A stretch of 64,000 nucleotides of DNA from Corynebacterium epidermidicanis (lineage in GTDB: Bacteria > Actinomycetota > Actinomycetes > Mycobacteriales > Mycobacteriaceae), in the NCBI RefSeq assembly GCF_001021025.1, contig NZ_CP011541.1, forward strand, positions 1,364,001-1,428,000, given 5' to 3'. The notes under the pieces are model-generated. The model did not search any database, had not been told where the DNA came from, and was given only the letters and a program-made list of their open reading frames with translations. Below, piece after piece: positions 29,250 through 40,770 of this stretch. A program made the position numbers and the translations under genes. Position 1 is the first letter of the stretch, and each line of letters starts with the position of its first letter.

Positions 29250-30230
29250 ATGATTTTTACTCTTGAAAACACCAGCACCCGCGAGATTTCGAAGCAATTG
29301 GTCTCCATCCGGGAGAAGGGCAACCAAGTCACCACAGGTCGGGTGCTCACCCTCATCGTCGTTGTCGATGTACACAAGCCGCTAGCCCCCGTTCTGGAGT
29401 CAATTCACAATTCGTCGCGGGAACACCCATCACGCGTTCTCATCATGATCAAGGGCGACTATGCCCAACCCACCAATCTCAACGCAGAAATTCGAATTGG
29501 TGGCGACGCCGGGGCCTCCGAAATCATCATCATGCATGTCGACGGCGAGGTCGCCGGCCACCTCGCGTCGCTGGTGACTCCCCTGCTGCTGCCAGACACC
29601 CCGATCGTGGCTTGGTGGCCGTACGCCGCTCCTTTCAACCCCTCCACCGACGAGATCGGAATTATCGCCCAACGTCGGATTACCGATGCCCTCGGTGACC
29701 CAGCACAGGACGCAATCTACCGCCGACGCACCCACTACACCCCAGGCGACTCAGATTTGTCTTGGTCTCGGCTCACCCCGTGGCGTGGTGTGCTGGCCTC
29801 GGCACTTGATCAGCCCCCGCACACCGAGATTACTGGCGTGGACATCTACGGACCAGCCGGCAACCCCTCCGTTGACCTCGCAGCTGGATGGCTAGCGGAT
29901 CGGCTGTCCATTCCTATCAGTCGGCACACTATCGAGGCACACGGCATGGACTTTGTGGACCACAACGGCACCAGCTGCCACCCGGTATCCCGTGTAGACA
30001 TTCATCGTGAAAACGGCACCGTCAGCGTTTCCGTCGTTGACGCTGAGACGATGGCGGTGTCCTTACCCGAGCGTCCACAGTCTCTCGTGGCACAGGGCCT
30101 GCGTAGCGATTCTGATTGCCTTTCCGAAGAGCTCCGCCACCTCGACCCCGACAATGCGTATGCCCGTGCCTTGCGTGGTCTTTCCCGAGTCCACTTCATC
30201 TACGGCGACGCCACAACCGACCAGCTATAA
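29250..30230 (+). CDS. opcA: OpcA, glucose-6-phosphate dehydrogenase assembly protein
   Basis: 326 residues. The OpcA family is conserved between zwf and pgl in actinobacteria and cyanobacteria and is needed for full dehydrogenase activity. Visible conserved parts are RVLTLIVVVDVHKPLAPVL, ARVLIMIKGD-like HPSRVLIMIKGDY, and TPIVAWWPYAAP. No catalytic motif is expected. It is followed by pgl after ten bases containing AAGGAG. Confidence 0.93.
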   Translation: MIFTLENTSTREISKQLVSIREKGNQVTTGRVLTLIVVVDVHKPLAPVLESIHNSSREHPSRVLIMIKGDYAQPTNLNAEIRIGGDAGASEIIIMHVDGEVAGHLASLVTPLLLPDTPIVAWWPYAAPFNPSTDEIGIIAQRRITDALGDPAQDAIYRRRTHYTPGDSDLSWSRLTPWRGVLASALDQPPHTEITGVDIYGPAGNPSVDLAAGWLADRLSIPISRHTIEAHGMDFVDHNGTSCHPVSRVDIHRENGTVSVSVVDAETMAVSLPERPQSLVAQGLRSDSDCLSEELRHLDPDNAYARALRGLSRVHFIYGDATTDQL

Positions 30231-30239
30231 GGAGCCCAC

Positions 30240-30983
30240 ATGGTTGACGTACTCAACTTTGCCGACCAAGACAGCCTCGTAGCACAAGCAGCCCAGGATT
30301 TGGTCACACTTATCGCAGGCGTCCAGGCTGCCGGTGGACTACACGGCGATGGCGTAGCCCGAGTCGTGCTTACTGGCGGTGGAGCCGGGATCAAACTCCT
30401 CGGGGCACTGGCCGAACACCATCGAGTCGCAGAGGCGCAGGCTGAAGACTTCCCTGTGCAGCGCATCGACTGGTCCCGCGTCCACGTCTTCTTCGGCGAC
30501 GAACGCGCCGTTGCTGTCAGCCACCCGGATTCCAACGAGGGCCAGGCCCGCGCAGCGCTTCTCGACGCCGTCAAGGTTCCCGAAACCGCCATCCACAGCT
30601 ACGAACTGGGGTCATTGTCCCTCACAGAGTCAGCTCAGCATTACGCGCAGGAATTGGAATCTTGGGCACCCAAGGGTTTCGACGTGCACCTACTCGGTAT
30701 GGGCGGAGAAGGGCACATCAACTCAATCTTCCCGCACTCCGCTGCGGTCGCCGAACAAGAAAAGCTTGTGGTAGCGGTGACGGACTCACCAAAGCCACCA
30801 GCTGAGCGAGTCAGCTTAACGCTTCCTGCGATTGCTCGCGCCCAACACGTATGGCTGCTGGTGGCCGGTGCCGAAAAGGCCACAGCTGCGAGCCATATTA
30901 TTGCTGGTTCCCCCGCAGAGGACTGGCCTGCTGCCGGAGCCCACGGGGCGCTATCCACCAGGCTGTACTTGGCAGTCAACTAG
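30240..30983 (+). CDS. pgl: 6-phosphogluconolactonase
   Basis: 247 residues of the DevB/NagB-related family. It hydrolyses the lactone produced by Zwf. VHVFFGDERAVAVSHPDSN and LLGMGGEGHINSIFPHS are the conserved active-site loops. ATG at 30240 follows AAGGAGCC. Last gene of the operon; two hairpin structures follow. Confidence 0.95.
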   Translation: MVDVLNFADQDSLVAQAAQDLVTLIAGVQAAGGLHGDGVARVVLTGGGAGIKLLGALAEHHRVAEAQAEDFPVQRIDWSRVHVFFGDERAVAVSHPDSNEGQARAALLDAVKVPETAIHSYELGSLSLTESAQHYAQELESWAPKGFDVHLLGMGGEGHINSIFPHSAAVAEQEKLVVAVTDSPKPPAERVSLTLPAIARAQHVWLLVAGAEKATAASHIIAGSPAEDWPAAGAHGALSTRLYLAVN

Positions 30984-30994
30984 GCCTACGTTCT

Positions 30995-31045
30995 TTGCTT
31001 TTGAGATTGCTCCCGAATGGGCAATAATGAACCATCTCAAAGCAA
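30995..31045 (+). terminator. Nested hairpin after pgl
   Basis: TTGCTTTTGAGAT (30995-31007) pairs with ATCTCAAAGCAA (31034-31045) with a single bulged T; inside, ATTGC and GCAAT give a second stem. It starts twelve bases after the pgl stop. Confidence 0.5.
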
Positions 31046-31046
31046 T

Positions 31047-31078
31047 CCGCGCAGGTGCGAAGTGACGCACGTGCGCGG
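31047..31078 (+). terminator. Second hairpin after pgl
   Basis: CCGCGCAGGTGCG (31047-31059) and CGCACGTGCGCGG (31066-31078) form a 13-bp stem with one mismatch and a six-base loop. It directly abuts the preceding structure. No T-run follows. Confidence 0.5.
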
Positions 31079-31106
31079 CATATAGCAGCCGAAACTTCGG
31101 CAAAAC

Positions 31107-31147
31107 TTGAGGGCCGGTGATCACACAAGGTGGTCACCGGCCCTCAA
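31107..31147 (-). terminator. Terminator of secG
   Basis: TTGAGGGCCGGTGA (31107-31120) and TCACCGGCCCTCAA (31134-31147) form a perfect 14-bp stem. On the minus strand it is followed by GTTTTGCC. It ends the convergent secG transcript and may act in both directions. Confidence 0.8.
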
Positions 31148-31159
31148 GGTGCAGCGGGA

Positions 31160-31393
31160 TTAAGAGTATGCCTGAATCAGGTTCAGTCCAACGATGCAGG
31201 CAATCCAAATCACGGCCGTGATGATTGTGAAACGGTCGAGGTTCTTTTCCACAACGGTCGAGCCAGCAAGGTTCGACTGCATACCGCCACCGAACAAGCT
31301 CGACAAGCCACCACCCTTGCCCTTGTGCAGCAAGACCAAGACAGTCATGAGGACGCTGGCTGCGACGAGGATAATCTGTAGTGCTAGAGCCAT
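31160..31393 (-). CDS. secG: SecG, protein translocase subunit
   Basis: 77 residues with two membrane segments: LALQIILVAASVLMTVLVLL (residues 3-22) and FTIITAVIWIACIVGLNLIQ. The conserved cytoplasmic loop KGKGGGLSSLFGGG lies between them. It is the accessory subunit of the SecYEG channel. It follows tpiA, separated by 122 bp with a hairpin. Confidence 0.93.
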   Translation of the reverse strand: MALALQIILVAASVLMTVLVLLHKGKGGGLSSLFGGGMQSNLAGSTVVEKNLDRFTIITAVIWIACIVGLNLIQAYS

Positions 31394-31443
31394 GGTTGGG
31401 TGATCCTTAAAATTCCTAAAATTGGTTAACTTGGACGATTATA

Positions 31444-31484
31444 CACGCTGAACACGTCTGCGAAAGGCGGGCCCGCCCAGCGTG
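31444..31484 (-). terminator. Hairpin between tpiA and secG
   Basis: CACGCTG (31444-31450) pairs with CAGCGTG (31478-31484) and encloses the palindrome GGCGGGCCCGCC. On the minus strand TATAATCG follows. It may be a leaky terminator or a processing stem. Confidence 0.5.
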
Positions 31485-31515
31485 TTGCGAAGGCACACTC
31501 GGAACCGGTGCACAT

Positions 31516-32298
31516 TTAGGAAACAGCCTGAGCTGCCGCCGCGCAAAGCCGTCCAAAATCGACACCATCGAGCGATGCGCCACCGACAAGTCCACCATCG
31601 ATATCTGGCTGAGTAACCAGCTCACCGACCGTCTCCGTCTTAACGGAGCCGCCGTAGAGGATGCGAATACCAGTGGCGACTTCGTCGCCAGCCAGTTCAG
31701 CTACGGTGGCACGGATGGCATGGCACACCTCTTGAGCATCTGCAGCCAAAGCAACCTTGCCGGTACCGATGGCCCATACTGGCTCATAGGCAATGACTGT
31801 GTGCTCGAGGTCGGCAGCAGAAAGCCCCGCCAGAGACTGCTTGGTTTGGTTGACCACGAATTCCACGTGCTCGCCAGCCTCGCGGATATCGAGCTTCTCC
31901 CCTACACACACGATCGGAGTCAATTCGTGGGCCAGCGCAATTTTTGCCTTCGCTGCAACAATCTCGTCGGTTTCACCGTGGTACTCGCGACGCTCAGAGT
32001 GCCCAACAACCACCCAAGTGCAGCCCAATGCCTGCAGCATAGCGGCGGAGATTTCACCGGTGTAGGCGCCGGATTCGTAGCGAGATACATCCTGTGCGCC
32101 ATAGGTAAATTGCAGCTTATCGGCGTCGACCAGCGTTTGCACGGAGCGGATGTCGGTGAACGGAACCATGAGGGCAACGTCGACGGCCTCGTAGCTTTCT
32201 TTTGGCAGTTTGAACGCAAGTTGTTGCGCGCTGTGCACTGCCTCAAGATGATTGAGGTTCATCTTCCAGTTGCCGGCGATGAGTGGCTTACGAGCCAT
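31516..32298 (-). CDS. tpiA: Triosephosphate isomerase
   Basis: 260 residues. [18 protein letters not shown] holds the catalytic lysine, [14 protein letters not shown] the catalytic histidine, and [14 protein letters not shown] the catalytic glutamate and flexible loop. It interconverts dihydroxyacetone phosphate and glyceraldehyde-3-phosphate. It lies 30 bp after pgk in the gapA-pgk-tpiA cluster. In C. glutamicum ppc follows directly; here it does not. Confidence 0.97.
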   Translation of the reverse strand: MARKPLIAGNWKMNLNHLEAVHSAQQLAFKLPKESYEAVDVALMVPFTDIRSVQTLVDADKLQFTYGAQDVSRYESGAYTGEISAAMLQALGCTWVVVGHSERREYHGETDEIVAAKAKIALAHELTPIVCVGEKLDIREAGEHVEFVVNQTKQSLAGLSAADLEHTVIAYEPVWAIGTGKVALAADAQEVCHAIRATVAELAGDEVATGIRILYGGSVKTETVGELVTQPDIDGGLVGGASLDGVDFGRLCAAAAQAVS

Positions 32299-32328
32299 GT
32301 GAGATCACTTCCTTGGGGTCAGCTTGAA

Positions 32329-33537
32329 TTATGAGGACAAAACTGCCACGCCAGGCAGTTCCTTGCCTTCGAGGTATTCCAGCGACGCGCCACCGCCGGT
32401 GGAGATGTGGCTGAAGCCGTCTTCGTCGAGCCCGAGAACGCGCACGGAGGCAGCGGAGTCGCCACCGCCGACAACGGAGAACGCGCCGTGTGCGGTCGCA
32501 TCGATGATCGCTTGTGCGACGCCACGGGTTCCGTCGGCAAACTTGTCGAACTCAAAGACACCCATCGGACCATTCCAGAAGATGGTCTTAGCAGTGCTGA
32601 GCACTTCCGCGAACTTCTTTACCGACTCAGGGCCGATGTCCAGAGAGAGTTGCCCTTCTGGAGTATCTTCCAGACCGGAGATGGTCTTTTCGGCGTCTGC
32701 GGAGAACTCCGGAGCCCAGGCGAGATCAATCGGCAGGTTGATCTTATCGCCGTAGCGCGCAAGCAGATCCTTGCAGGTATCGATCATCTCTTCCTGCAAC
32801 ATTGACTTCTGCACGTTGTATCCCTGCGCGGCAAGGAACGTGTAGCACATGCCGCCACCGATAATCAGCGCGTCAGTCTTGGGCGCGAGTGCCTCAATCA
32901 CGCCCAGTTTATCGGACACCTTAGAGCCACCCAGCACCACAACGTACGGCTGGGTTGGTGCTTCCGCGATGGTACGCAAAACTTCAGTTTCCTTCTCGAC
33001 CAGGCCGCCAGCGTAAGCAGGCAGGCGCTTTGCGACGTCGTAAACCGATGCCTGCGCCCGGTGCACTACGCCGAATCCGTCGGAAACAAATGCGCCATTG
33101 TCACCGGTTAGCGCCACAAGTTGATCTGCGAAAACACCACGCTCGGCTTCGTCCTTGGACGTTTCCCGTGCATCGAAGCGAACATTTTCCAGCAGGAGCA
33201 CATCTCCGTCGTTGAGGCCATTGGCGCGTTCGTGTGCGTCCTCGCCTACGACATCCCCGGCCAAAGCCACGTATTGTCCGAGAGCTTCGGAGAGCGCCTC
33301 AGCACATGGCGCCAGGGAGAACTTTGGGTTCGCCTCGCCCTTGGGGCGACCGAGGTGAGCCATGACAATAACGCGGGCGTCAGCATCAACAAGCGCCTTG
33401 ATGGTTGGCAGGGACGCGTTGATACGGCCTGGATCGGTAATGTCACCTTCGTCGTTGAGTGGGACATTGAGGTCCGATCGAACGAGAACGGTGCGGCCAG
33501 CCACACCCTCTTGGAGTAGATCATTTAGGTTCTTCAT
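32329..33537 (-). CDS. pgk: Phosphoglycerate kinase
   Basis: 402 residues, standard length. [19 protein letters not shown] is the N-terminal substrate domain signature, [12 protein letters not shown] the hinge, and [16 protein letters not shown] the nucleotide-binding glycine loop. It makes ATP from 1,3-bisphosphoglycerate. A terminator-like structure separates it from gapA, so its level can differ from GapA. Confidence 0.97.
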   Translation of the reverse strand: MKNLNDLLQEGVAGRTVLVRSDLNVPLNDEGDITDPGRINASLPTIKALVDADARVIVMAHLGRPKGEANPKFSLAPCAEALSEALGQYVALAGDVVGEDAHERANGLNDGDVLLLENVRFDARETSKDEAERGVFADQLVALTGDNGAFVSDGFGVVHRAQASVYDVAKRLPAYAGGLVEKETEVLRTIAEAPTQPYVVVLGGSKVSDKLGVIEALAPKTDALIIGGGMCYTFLAAQGYNVQKSMLQEEMIDTCKDLLARYGDKINLPIDLAWAPEFSADAEKTISGLEDTPEGQLSLDIGPESVKKFAEVLSTAKTIFWNGPMGVFEFDKFADGTRGVAQAIIDATAHGAFSVVGGGDSAASVRVLGLDEDGFSHISTGGGASLEYLEGKELPGVAVLSS

Positions 33538-33573
33538 AGTGCTGTTTCTCCTAGTGGATCGCGCAAAAATAAC

Positions 33574-33602
33574 GGCCCGTCGAGCCTGGTCGGCTGACGG
33601 GC
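33574..33602 (-). terminator. Intercistronic terminator/attenuator between gapA and pgk
   Basis: GGCCCGTC (33574-33581) pairs with GACGGGCC (33595-33602); inside, AGCC pairs with GGCT. On the minus strand TTATTTTTGCGC follows. This is a good factor-independent terminator shape placed between two genes that are otherwise co-directional. Confidence 0.7.
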
Positions 33603-33630
33603 CACTATCAAAAAAGTTTAGCCAAGTTAG

Positions 33631-33695
33631 CTACGGTGTTGCCCGGTGAGGCGCAACAATCGGGGGTGATTTCCGCCAACCTCACCGGAGCGTAG
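33631..33695 (-). other. Second large stem-loop downstream of gapA
   Basis: CCGGTGAGG (33643-33651) is an exact complement of CCTCACCGG (33680-33688), and the flanks CTACG (33631-33635) and CGTAG (33691-33695) also pair. It begins eight bases after the gapA stop codon and may stabilise the gapA 3' end after processing. Confidence 0.55.
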
Positions 33696-33702
33696 TGGGC
33701 AA

Positions 33703-35066
<1,364 letters not shown>

Positions 35067-36050
35067 CTAGATTTCCTCTAGGAGATCTTCGGTGACCGCA
35101 GACTGTGTATTCGGGATCCGTAGTTCCGCTGCACGCTTGTCAGCCATCGAGAGCAGCCGTCGAATCCGTCCCGCCACCGCATCCTTCGTCATCTGCGGAT
35201 CGGCCAGACGACCAAGCTCCTCCAGCGACGCCTGTCGGTGCGTGACGCGCAACTGACCGGCTTCCGCCAAGTGCGCGGGAATATCATCACCGAGAATCTC
35301 CAGGGCGCGCTCGACCCGCGCGGCAGCCGCCACCGCGGCACGTGCAGAACGACGCAAGTTGGCGTCGTCAAAATTGGCTAACCGTCCGCCGTCATGCTGC
35401 GATTGGCGTCGCTGTTGCTGCTGTTCCCACTGCAAGCGGGTAGAAATCGCCCCCATTCGCGTGAGCAAGGCCCCGATACCATCGGTGTCCCGAATGAAGA
35501 CGCGTTCGGAACCGCGGGCCTCCTTAGTTTTGGCAGTAATACCCAACCGACGAGCACAACCTACCAACGCCAACGCAGCTTCTTGACACGGACAGCTCAC
35601 CTCAAGTGTGCTGCTACGTCCGGATTCAACCAAGGTACCTTGCGCCAAAAAAGCTCCACGCCAAGCCGCCTCAGCATCGGTCACGGTTCCCGACACAATA
35701 TTGGTCGGCAACCCCCGTACCAAGTGTCCAGAACGGGTGATGAGTCCGAGCCGGCGAATGAGGTCGTCGGCGCCATCGCTGAGCCTAAGCACAAACCTGG
35801 TGGTTTTAGACGTTCCACCCGGTCCAATGGTGTGGACGACGACATCCTTATGATAGAGTTCGCCGATTTCATCTTTAAGGCGATGCGCGACCGCGGCATT
35901 GTCGACCTCGATTTCAATGACGGTGCGACCTGCGATGATGTCGATGGTGCCGGCGAACCGAATGATCGTGGCAATCTCAGTAGCGCGGGCATGTTGGCGA
36001 TTGCTGGCTACGCTGGCGAGTTCATCCTTAATTTTGGTTGACAGCGTCAC
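35067..36050 (-). CDS. whiA: WhiA, sporulation-type transcriptional regulator
   Basis: 327 residues. An N-terminal LAGLIDADG-derived domain ([20 protein letters not shown]) is followed by a C-terminal helix-turn-helix ([19 protein letters not shown]). WhiA proteins control cell-division and differentiation genes. The GTG at 36050 is preferred over TTG at 36056 because GAGGTG lies seven bases upstream of the GTG. It forms the conserved rapZ-yvcK-whiA cluster. Confidence 0.95.
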   Translation of the reverse strand: MTLSTKIKDELASVASNRQHARATEIATIIRFAGTIDIIAGRTVIEIEVDNAAVAHRLKDEIGELYHKDVVVHTIGPGGTSKTTRFVLRLSDGADDLIRRLGLITRSGHLVRGLPTNIVSGTVTDAEAAWRGAFLAQGTLVESGRSSTLEVSCPCQEAALALVGCARRLGITAKTKEARGSERVFIRDTDGIGALLTRMGAISTRLQWEQQQQRRQSQHDGGRLANFDDANLRRSARAAVAAAARVERALEILGDDIPAHLAEAGQLRVTHRQASLEELGRLADPQMTKDAVAGRIRRLLSMADKRAAELRIPNTQSAVTEDLLEEI

Positions 36051-36145
36051 AGCCAATCACCTCGGGCTTTCTCTAAACAACAGACCAATTCGGAACGCAA
36101 ACGCACTGTGCCGACGGGTTCTTCCGCCAGCAACAGCTCGGAATT

Positions 36146-37144
36146 TCACGACAACAACGCCGACAGCGCATGAGCGAGCTTAGCAGGACAATGTCGATCA
36201 GTTGACCTACCGTCCTGGTCAACATACCGCACGTCCGCGTACACCACTTCAGCGCCCAATTGTTGAGCAGCCCGCTCTAGGTGGCGCCGCTCCGTGGAAT
36301 CAATTTGGGCAGCTGAATCCACGAGCAACTGATCCACGCGCAAAGCAGGCGCATGCTGCAGCAGCATGTGTACGTGGCGTTCCGGACTAAAACCCGTGGT
36401 CTCAAGCTGAGTATTGCTCAAATTCATGATGACCACCCGACGCGCCTCGGCGGCACTAATCGCCTCCACGAGTTGAGGCACCAACAAGTGCGGGATGACA
36501 CTGCTAAACCATGATCCCGGACCCAAAGTGATGAGATCAGCGCGCTGGACAGCATCTAGTGCATCTGGGCCAGCCTCAGGATGTTCAGGCATCAACCGCA
36601 CTCGGCGCACCTCGCCTGGAGTTGTCGCAACCGCCACTTGGCCACGCAGCATGCGCATGATGCGTGGGTCGTCGGCAAGCCCCGCGACCTCTGCTTCGAT
36701 GTCCAATGGCTGCTCGCACATTGGCACCACCCTGCCATGAGAGTTGGTCAATTCAGCGACAACGTCCAGCGCCCGAACCTGCGAACCTAAAATGTCGGTG
36801 AGACCGGCAATCAACAAGTTTCCGACCGCATGGCCAGCCAGCGCGCCACTGCCACCAAATCGATGTTGGAGCAACTCTTCCCACATCCGCCCGCGGTCAT
36901 CCTCGCGCGAGAGAGCGGCCAAAGCCATGCGCAAATCTCCTGGAGGAATGTGTCCAAGCTCTCGGCGAATTCGTCCTGAAGATCCGCCGTCGTCTGCCAC
37001 CGTGACGATTGCCGTGATGTCTGGGACAGCCAAGAGTCGGGCCGCCCGCAGCGTCTGGAATAGACCATGTCCACCGCCCAAACAGGCCATCGACTGCAAA
37101 TTGGCTGGCACTGCGATCGATTGGGGGTCGGCTGAGGAGGTCAT
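36146..37144 (-). CDS. YvcK/CofD-family gluconeogenesis factor
   Basis: 332 residues. ACLGGGHGLFQTLRAAR is the family's glycine-rich UDP-sugar/nucleotide loop; VTVADDGGSSGRIR and ITLGPGSWFSSVIPHLLV are the other signatures. Members bind UDP-sugars and affect cell shape and growth on gluconeogenic carbon. The ATG at 37144 is used; an upstream TTG (37168) is possible. It sits between rapZ and whiA. Confidence 0.92.
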   Translation of the reverse strand: MTSSADPQSIAVPANLQSMACLGGGHGLFQTLRAARLLAVPDITAIVTVADDGGSSGRIRRELGHIPPGDLRMALAALSREDDRGRMWEELLQHRFGGSGALAGHAVGNLLIAGLTDILGSQVRALDVVAELTNSHGRVVPMCEQPLDIEAEVAGLADDPRIMRMLRGQVAVATTPGEVRRVRLMPEHPEAGPDALDAVQRADLITLGPGSWFSSVIPHLLVPQLVEAISAAEARRVVIMNLSNTQLETTGFSPERHVHMLLQHAPALRVDQLLVDSAAQIDSTERRHLERAAQQLGAEVVYADVRYVDQDGRSTDRHCPAKLAHALSALLS

Positions 37145-37199
37145 TACAACACTTTCGGCTGGATACAATGAGTTAACTTAATAATTCTACCCGCAAGGC

Positions 37200-38195
37200 C
37201 TAGGCACGCTTAATGTCACGGTGGATAACAGAGACATCAAGTTTGCTATCTTGCGCCAGCTGCCGACCAATCTCCTCAGCGATAGCCACTGACCGGTGAT
37301 GCCCACCAGTACAACCAATGCTCACCGTGACAAAGCGCTTGCCCTCACGTTTGTAGCCATCCACCATCGTGCGGAACATCGCAATGAAGCTCGCAATGAA
37401 TTCTTTCGCCGCTGGTTGCGCCAGCACGTAATCAGCCACCGGCTTATCGACGCCCCGATACTTCCGCAGCTCCCCAACCCAATAGGGATTCGGCAGGAAC
37501 CGAACATCTAGGATCAGGTCAGAGTCACTTGGGGTGCCTCGTTTGAAGCCGAATGATTGCAGCGTCACATGCTGTCGCTGTTGGGCCACGGATTCAAAAG
37601 AGGACTCGATGGCCCGGCGCAAGTCATGCACCGAAAGGTCTGACGTGTCGATGACGATGTCCGCGCTTTCTTTAATCTCGAACATCGTTTGGCGTTCCCG
37701 GGCGATGCCGTGCAACAAAGTGTCGGTGCCCTGCATCGGATGGGTGCGCCGAACCGAATCGAATCGGCTGATCAACACATCATCGCGGGCTTCCATATAG
37801 AGCACTACGGGGCGCTGTCCGCGGGCATCCAACTCATTGATCACCTGCGTTAAGTTGCCGTTAAACGGACGGGAGCGAACGTCAGAAACCAAGGCGAGCT
37901 TCTTGATTGGGCTGTCCTGTTGCGCGCACAGCTCAACCATTTCCAGGATCAATTCCCCGGGGAGGTTTTGCGCTACGTACCAGCCCATATCTTCGAGGAC
38001 GCGGGCGGCGGTATTCAACCCGGCACCAGACATGCCAGTAATCAATACCGGGGCCGTGCCGTCGTTAAGCAGCCCGGCTGGGTCGCGCTTTTCCGTTACC
38101 GCCCCACGGGTAACGGCTTCGTCGACTGCTTCGGTGATGACCACCGGCTCCGATGCGCTACCGGTTGGCTGATCACTAATTGCGTCCTTGGTCAT
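37200..38195 (-). CDS. rapZ: RapZ-family nucleotide-binding protein with altered P-loop
   Basis: 331 residues from ATG 38195 (ATG 38207 is possible; the longer frame overlaps uvrC). The C-terminal RapZ domain is intact, including [20 protein letters not shown]. The Walker A region reads GMSGAGLNT (about residues 54-62), where family members normally have GxSGAGKS/T, so the phosphate-binding lysine is a leucine. The N-terminal 45-50 residues are an acidic, low-complexity extension. Family roles include small-RNA adaptor and signalling to cell-wall precursor synthesis. This version may bind nucleotide weakly or not at all. Confidence 0.9.
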   Translation of the reverse strand: MTKDAISDQPTGSASEPVVITEAVDEAVTRGAVTEKRDPAGLLNDGTAPVLITGMSGAGLNTAARVLEDMGWYVAQNLPGELILEMVELCAQQDSPIKKLALVSDVRSRPFNGNLTQVINELDARGQRPVVLYMEARDDVLISRFDSVRRTHPMQGTDTLLHGIARERQTMFEIKESADIVIDTSDLSVHDLRRAIESSFESVAQQRQHVTLQSFGFKRGTPSDSDLILDVRFLPNPYWVGELRKYRGVDKPVADYVLAQPAAKEFIASFIAMFRTMVDGYKREGKRFVTVSIGCTGGHHRSVAIAEEIGRQLAQDSKLDVSVIHRDIKRA

Positions 38196-38223
38196 GGAGA
38201 CCAGCATACCGACCGGTTCCCGC

Positions 38224-40245
38224 TTATGCTTCGCCTCTGCTACGCAAACTGGCAAAAATTGTCTCTGCCAACTTCGGCCCAATTCCAGGCACTTCTTGGA
38301 TTTCATCGATCGTGGCTGACTTCAGCCGCTTGACCGAACCAAAGTGCTTGACCAGATCCGCCTTGCGCTGTTGTCCCAAACCCTTGATTTGGTCCAGCTC
38401 GGAATACCGAAGTCGCTTGGAGCGCTGCTGGCGGTGAAAAGTGATGGCAAACCGGTGTGCTTCATCGCGAATTTGCTGCAAAAGGAACAATGCCGGTGAG
38501 TTGCGGGAGAGAATCAGTGGGTCCTCTTCCCCTGGTAGCCACACCTCTTCGAGCCGCTTGGCAAGGCCGATGAGCATGACATCATGTACACCCAGCTCAT
38601 CAAACATTTCCTGTGCGGCGTTGACCTGAGGCAAGCCACCGTCCACGATGAACAGCTGGGGCGGATAGGCGAAGCGTTTGGGGTCTACCGAGAATTCTTC
38701 AACATCTTCGTCGACAAAGCGGGTGCCATCAAATTCGTCTTCGGTAGGAACTGCTGATTTGTCGCTGTTATGGCGCAGGAAGCGTCGTCGGGTAACTTCG
38801 GCGATTGAGGCGACGTCGTTGGAATGGCCGTCACCGGCGGCCTCTTTGATTTTGTATCGTCGATAGTCGGACTTCTTCGGCAGCCCATCCTCGAACACGA
38901 CGAGCGAAGCCACGACATCCGTACCCTGAATATGGGAAATGTCCGTACATTCAATACGCAACGGGGCTTGGTCCATGTCCAACGCACTTTGGAGCTCCTG
39001 CAACGCCGCTGAACGCGCCGTGAGGTCCCCGTGACGTTTGAGCTTGTGCTGCCGCAATGCTTCGTTTGCGTTTTTCTCGACAGTGTCGAGCAATGCTTTT
39101 TTATCTCCACGTTGCGGAACATGCAGCCGCACGGGGCCACCCCGCAGCGAAGCAAGGACTGATTCCAATTCCACGTGATCGATGGGTAGCGCTTGCACAA
39201 AAATGTCTCGAGGAATCGCTGCCAGGCGGCCAGGAGTTTCTACGGCCACCGCAGCACTATTCTTCCGGTCTTCTGCCCATCGCTCCGCCATATCCGAATA
39301 GAACTGCAACAAGAATTCACCCAGCATCACAGCCAAGGCATCGTTTGCTTCTAGATCATCGACAGCGGGTGGACGCTCCACGACCCAACCCCGCTGCCCC
39401 TTGACCCGGCCGGCACGGATGTTAAAAATCTGGACTGCGGCTTCCAGTTCATCGAGGTGGAAACTAATGAAATCGGCATCTGTGCCGTCCCCGAGGACCA
39501 CAGTTTGCTTTTCCATGACCTTATTGATGGCCTCGAGGTCGTCGCGGAGCCGGGCAGCCTTTTCAAAATCGAGCTCTTCCGCAGCCTCGTTCATCGCTGC
39601 CTGCAGCATTTTGGTCACCGGATCGGTGTGGCCGTTCATGAAGGAGACGAACCCACGCACAATCTCCAGGTGTTCGTCCCTGGAAACCTTGCCGACACAC
39701 GGGGCTGCACATTTGTCGATGTACCCGAGCAGACAGGGGCGACCCAGCTGGTGATGACGGTTAAAGACACCCTTGGTACAGGTACGCATTGGAAAGACGC
39801 GGATCAGCAAGTCGAGTGTTTCTCGAATGGCCCAAGCATGAGAGTATGGACCGAAGTAGCGCACCCCACGGCGCATCGGCCCGCGATAGACGAACGCCCG
39901 TGGAAATTGTTCATTGAGGCTCACTGCCAACATTGGATAGGACTTGTCGTCCTTGTATTTGACGTTAAACCGCGGGTCATACTTCTTAATCCAGGTGTAT
40001 TCCAGCTGGAGCGCCTCGACCTCGCTGCTGACCACGGTCCATTCCACTGAGGCAGCGGTAAACACCATTTGGCGCGTCCGCGGATGTAGGCCGGTGACGT
40101 CCTGGAAGTAGTTGGACAGGCGAGCACGTAGGCTCTTTGCCTTGCCGACGTAGATGACTCGGCGATTGTCGTCGCGAAAGCGATATACCCCGGGTTCAGT
40201 CGGAATCGTGCCAGCCGGCGGGCGATAGGTTGCTGGATCAGCCAT
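38224..40245 (-). CDS. uvrC: UvrC, excision nuclease subunit C
   Basis: 673 residues. The N-terminal GIY-YIG nuclease domain shows [20 protein letters not shown] (about residues 18-37). [15 protein letters not shown] is the cysteine motif, the UVR domain that contacts UvrB follows ([17 protein letters not shown]), then the RNase H-like domain, and a C-terminal helix-hairpin-helix ([13 protein letters not shown]). It cuts both sides of bulky DNA lesions. rapZ follows after 28 bases. Confidence 0.96.
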   Translation of the reverse strand: MADPATYRPPAGTIPTEPGVYRFRDDNRRVIYVGKAKSLRARLSNYFQDVTGLHPRTRQMVFTAASVEWTVVSSEVEALQLEYTWIKKYDPRFNVKYKDDKSYPMLAVSLNEQFPRAFVYRGPMRRGVRYFGPYSHAWAIRETLDLLIRVFPMRTCTKGVFNRHHQLGRPCLLGYIDKCAAPCVGKVSRDEHLEIVRGFVSFMNGHTDPVTKMLQAAMNEAAEELDFEKAARLRDDLEAINKVMEKQTVVLGDGTDADFISFHLDELEAAVQIFNIRAGRVKGQRGWVVERPPAVDDLEANDALAVMLGEFLLQFYSDMAERWAEDRKNSAAVAVETPGRLAAIPRDIFVQALPIDHVELESVLASLRGGPVRLHVPQRGDKKALLDTVEKNANEALRQHKLKRHGDLTARSAALQELQSALDMDQAPLRIECTDISHIQGTDVVASLVVFEDGLPKKSDYRRYKIKEAAGDGHSNDVASIAEVTRRRFLRHNSDKSAVPTEDEFDGTRFVDEDVEEFSVDPKRFAYPPQLFIVDGGLPQVNAAQEMFDELGVHDVMLIGLAKRLEEVWLPGEEDPLILSRNSPALFLLQQIRDEAHRFAITFHRQQRSKRLRYSELDQIKGLGQQRKADLVKHFGSVKRLKSATIDEIQEVPGIGPKLAETIFASLRSRGEA

Positions 40246-40266
40246 AAGATACGCGGCGGGTGTCCG

Positions 40267-40770
40267 CTAGTCCTCCGGCATGTACTTGTCTTCGAGGTCA
40301 CGGAATGCGTTGACCTTGGCTACAACTTCCTGGCCGTCCCCGCTTTGGAAAGCCCACATCGGTACGTACTCGAATTCAGGGAGCTCAAGTCGAGCCATCC
40401 GATCGCCCTTCGGAAAACTCAGCCCATAGATCACGGACCAAGGGTAGAACCGAGTACCAATAAAATTACGGACCTCTACCCCGTCAGCATTGGCCCGAAC
40501 CCGAGGACGTCGTAGGTGATAGGCGAAGAAAGCAATGATCAAGCCAATGCCAATGAAAGCAAACTTGTCGATCGGGGTGACAGCAGCCCCAGTATCACCG
40601 ATGTCAACTACCACCGCCATAAAAATATGCACCGCGAGAACCACCGCGACAGCAAACCAAGAAACCTTGACTAAATAACGCGAGGTGACCGTCAGTTCCC
40701 ATGGCTTCGACGTGGTGGTCACCGAATCAATGGCGGCCAGTGCTTCTAATTCGCGGGGTGAATCAGTCAC
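40267..40770 (-). CDS. Membrane protein with bacterial PH-like domain
   Basis: 167 residues. Two hydrophobic segments (VSWFAVAVVLAVHIFMAVVV and FAFIGIGLIIAFFAYHL) precede a soluble C-terminal part with RANADGVEVRNFIGTRFYPWS, the pattern of bacterial PH-like (DUF/bPH) domains. The start is GTG at 40770. It lies just upstream of uvrC. It also precedes uvrC in C. glutamicum as I recall. Function unknown. Confidence 0.82.
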   Translation of the reverse strand: MTDSPRELEALAAIDSVTTTSKPWELTVTSRYLVKVSWFAVAVVLAVHIFMAVVVDIGDTGAAVTPIDKFAFIGIGLIIAFFAYHLRRPRVRANADGVEVRNFIGTRFYPWSVIYGLSFPKGDRMARLELPEFEYVPMWAFQSGDGQEVVAKVNAFRDLEDKYMPED

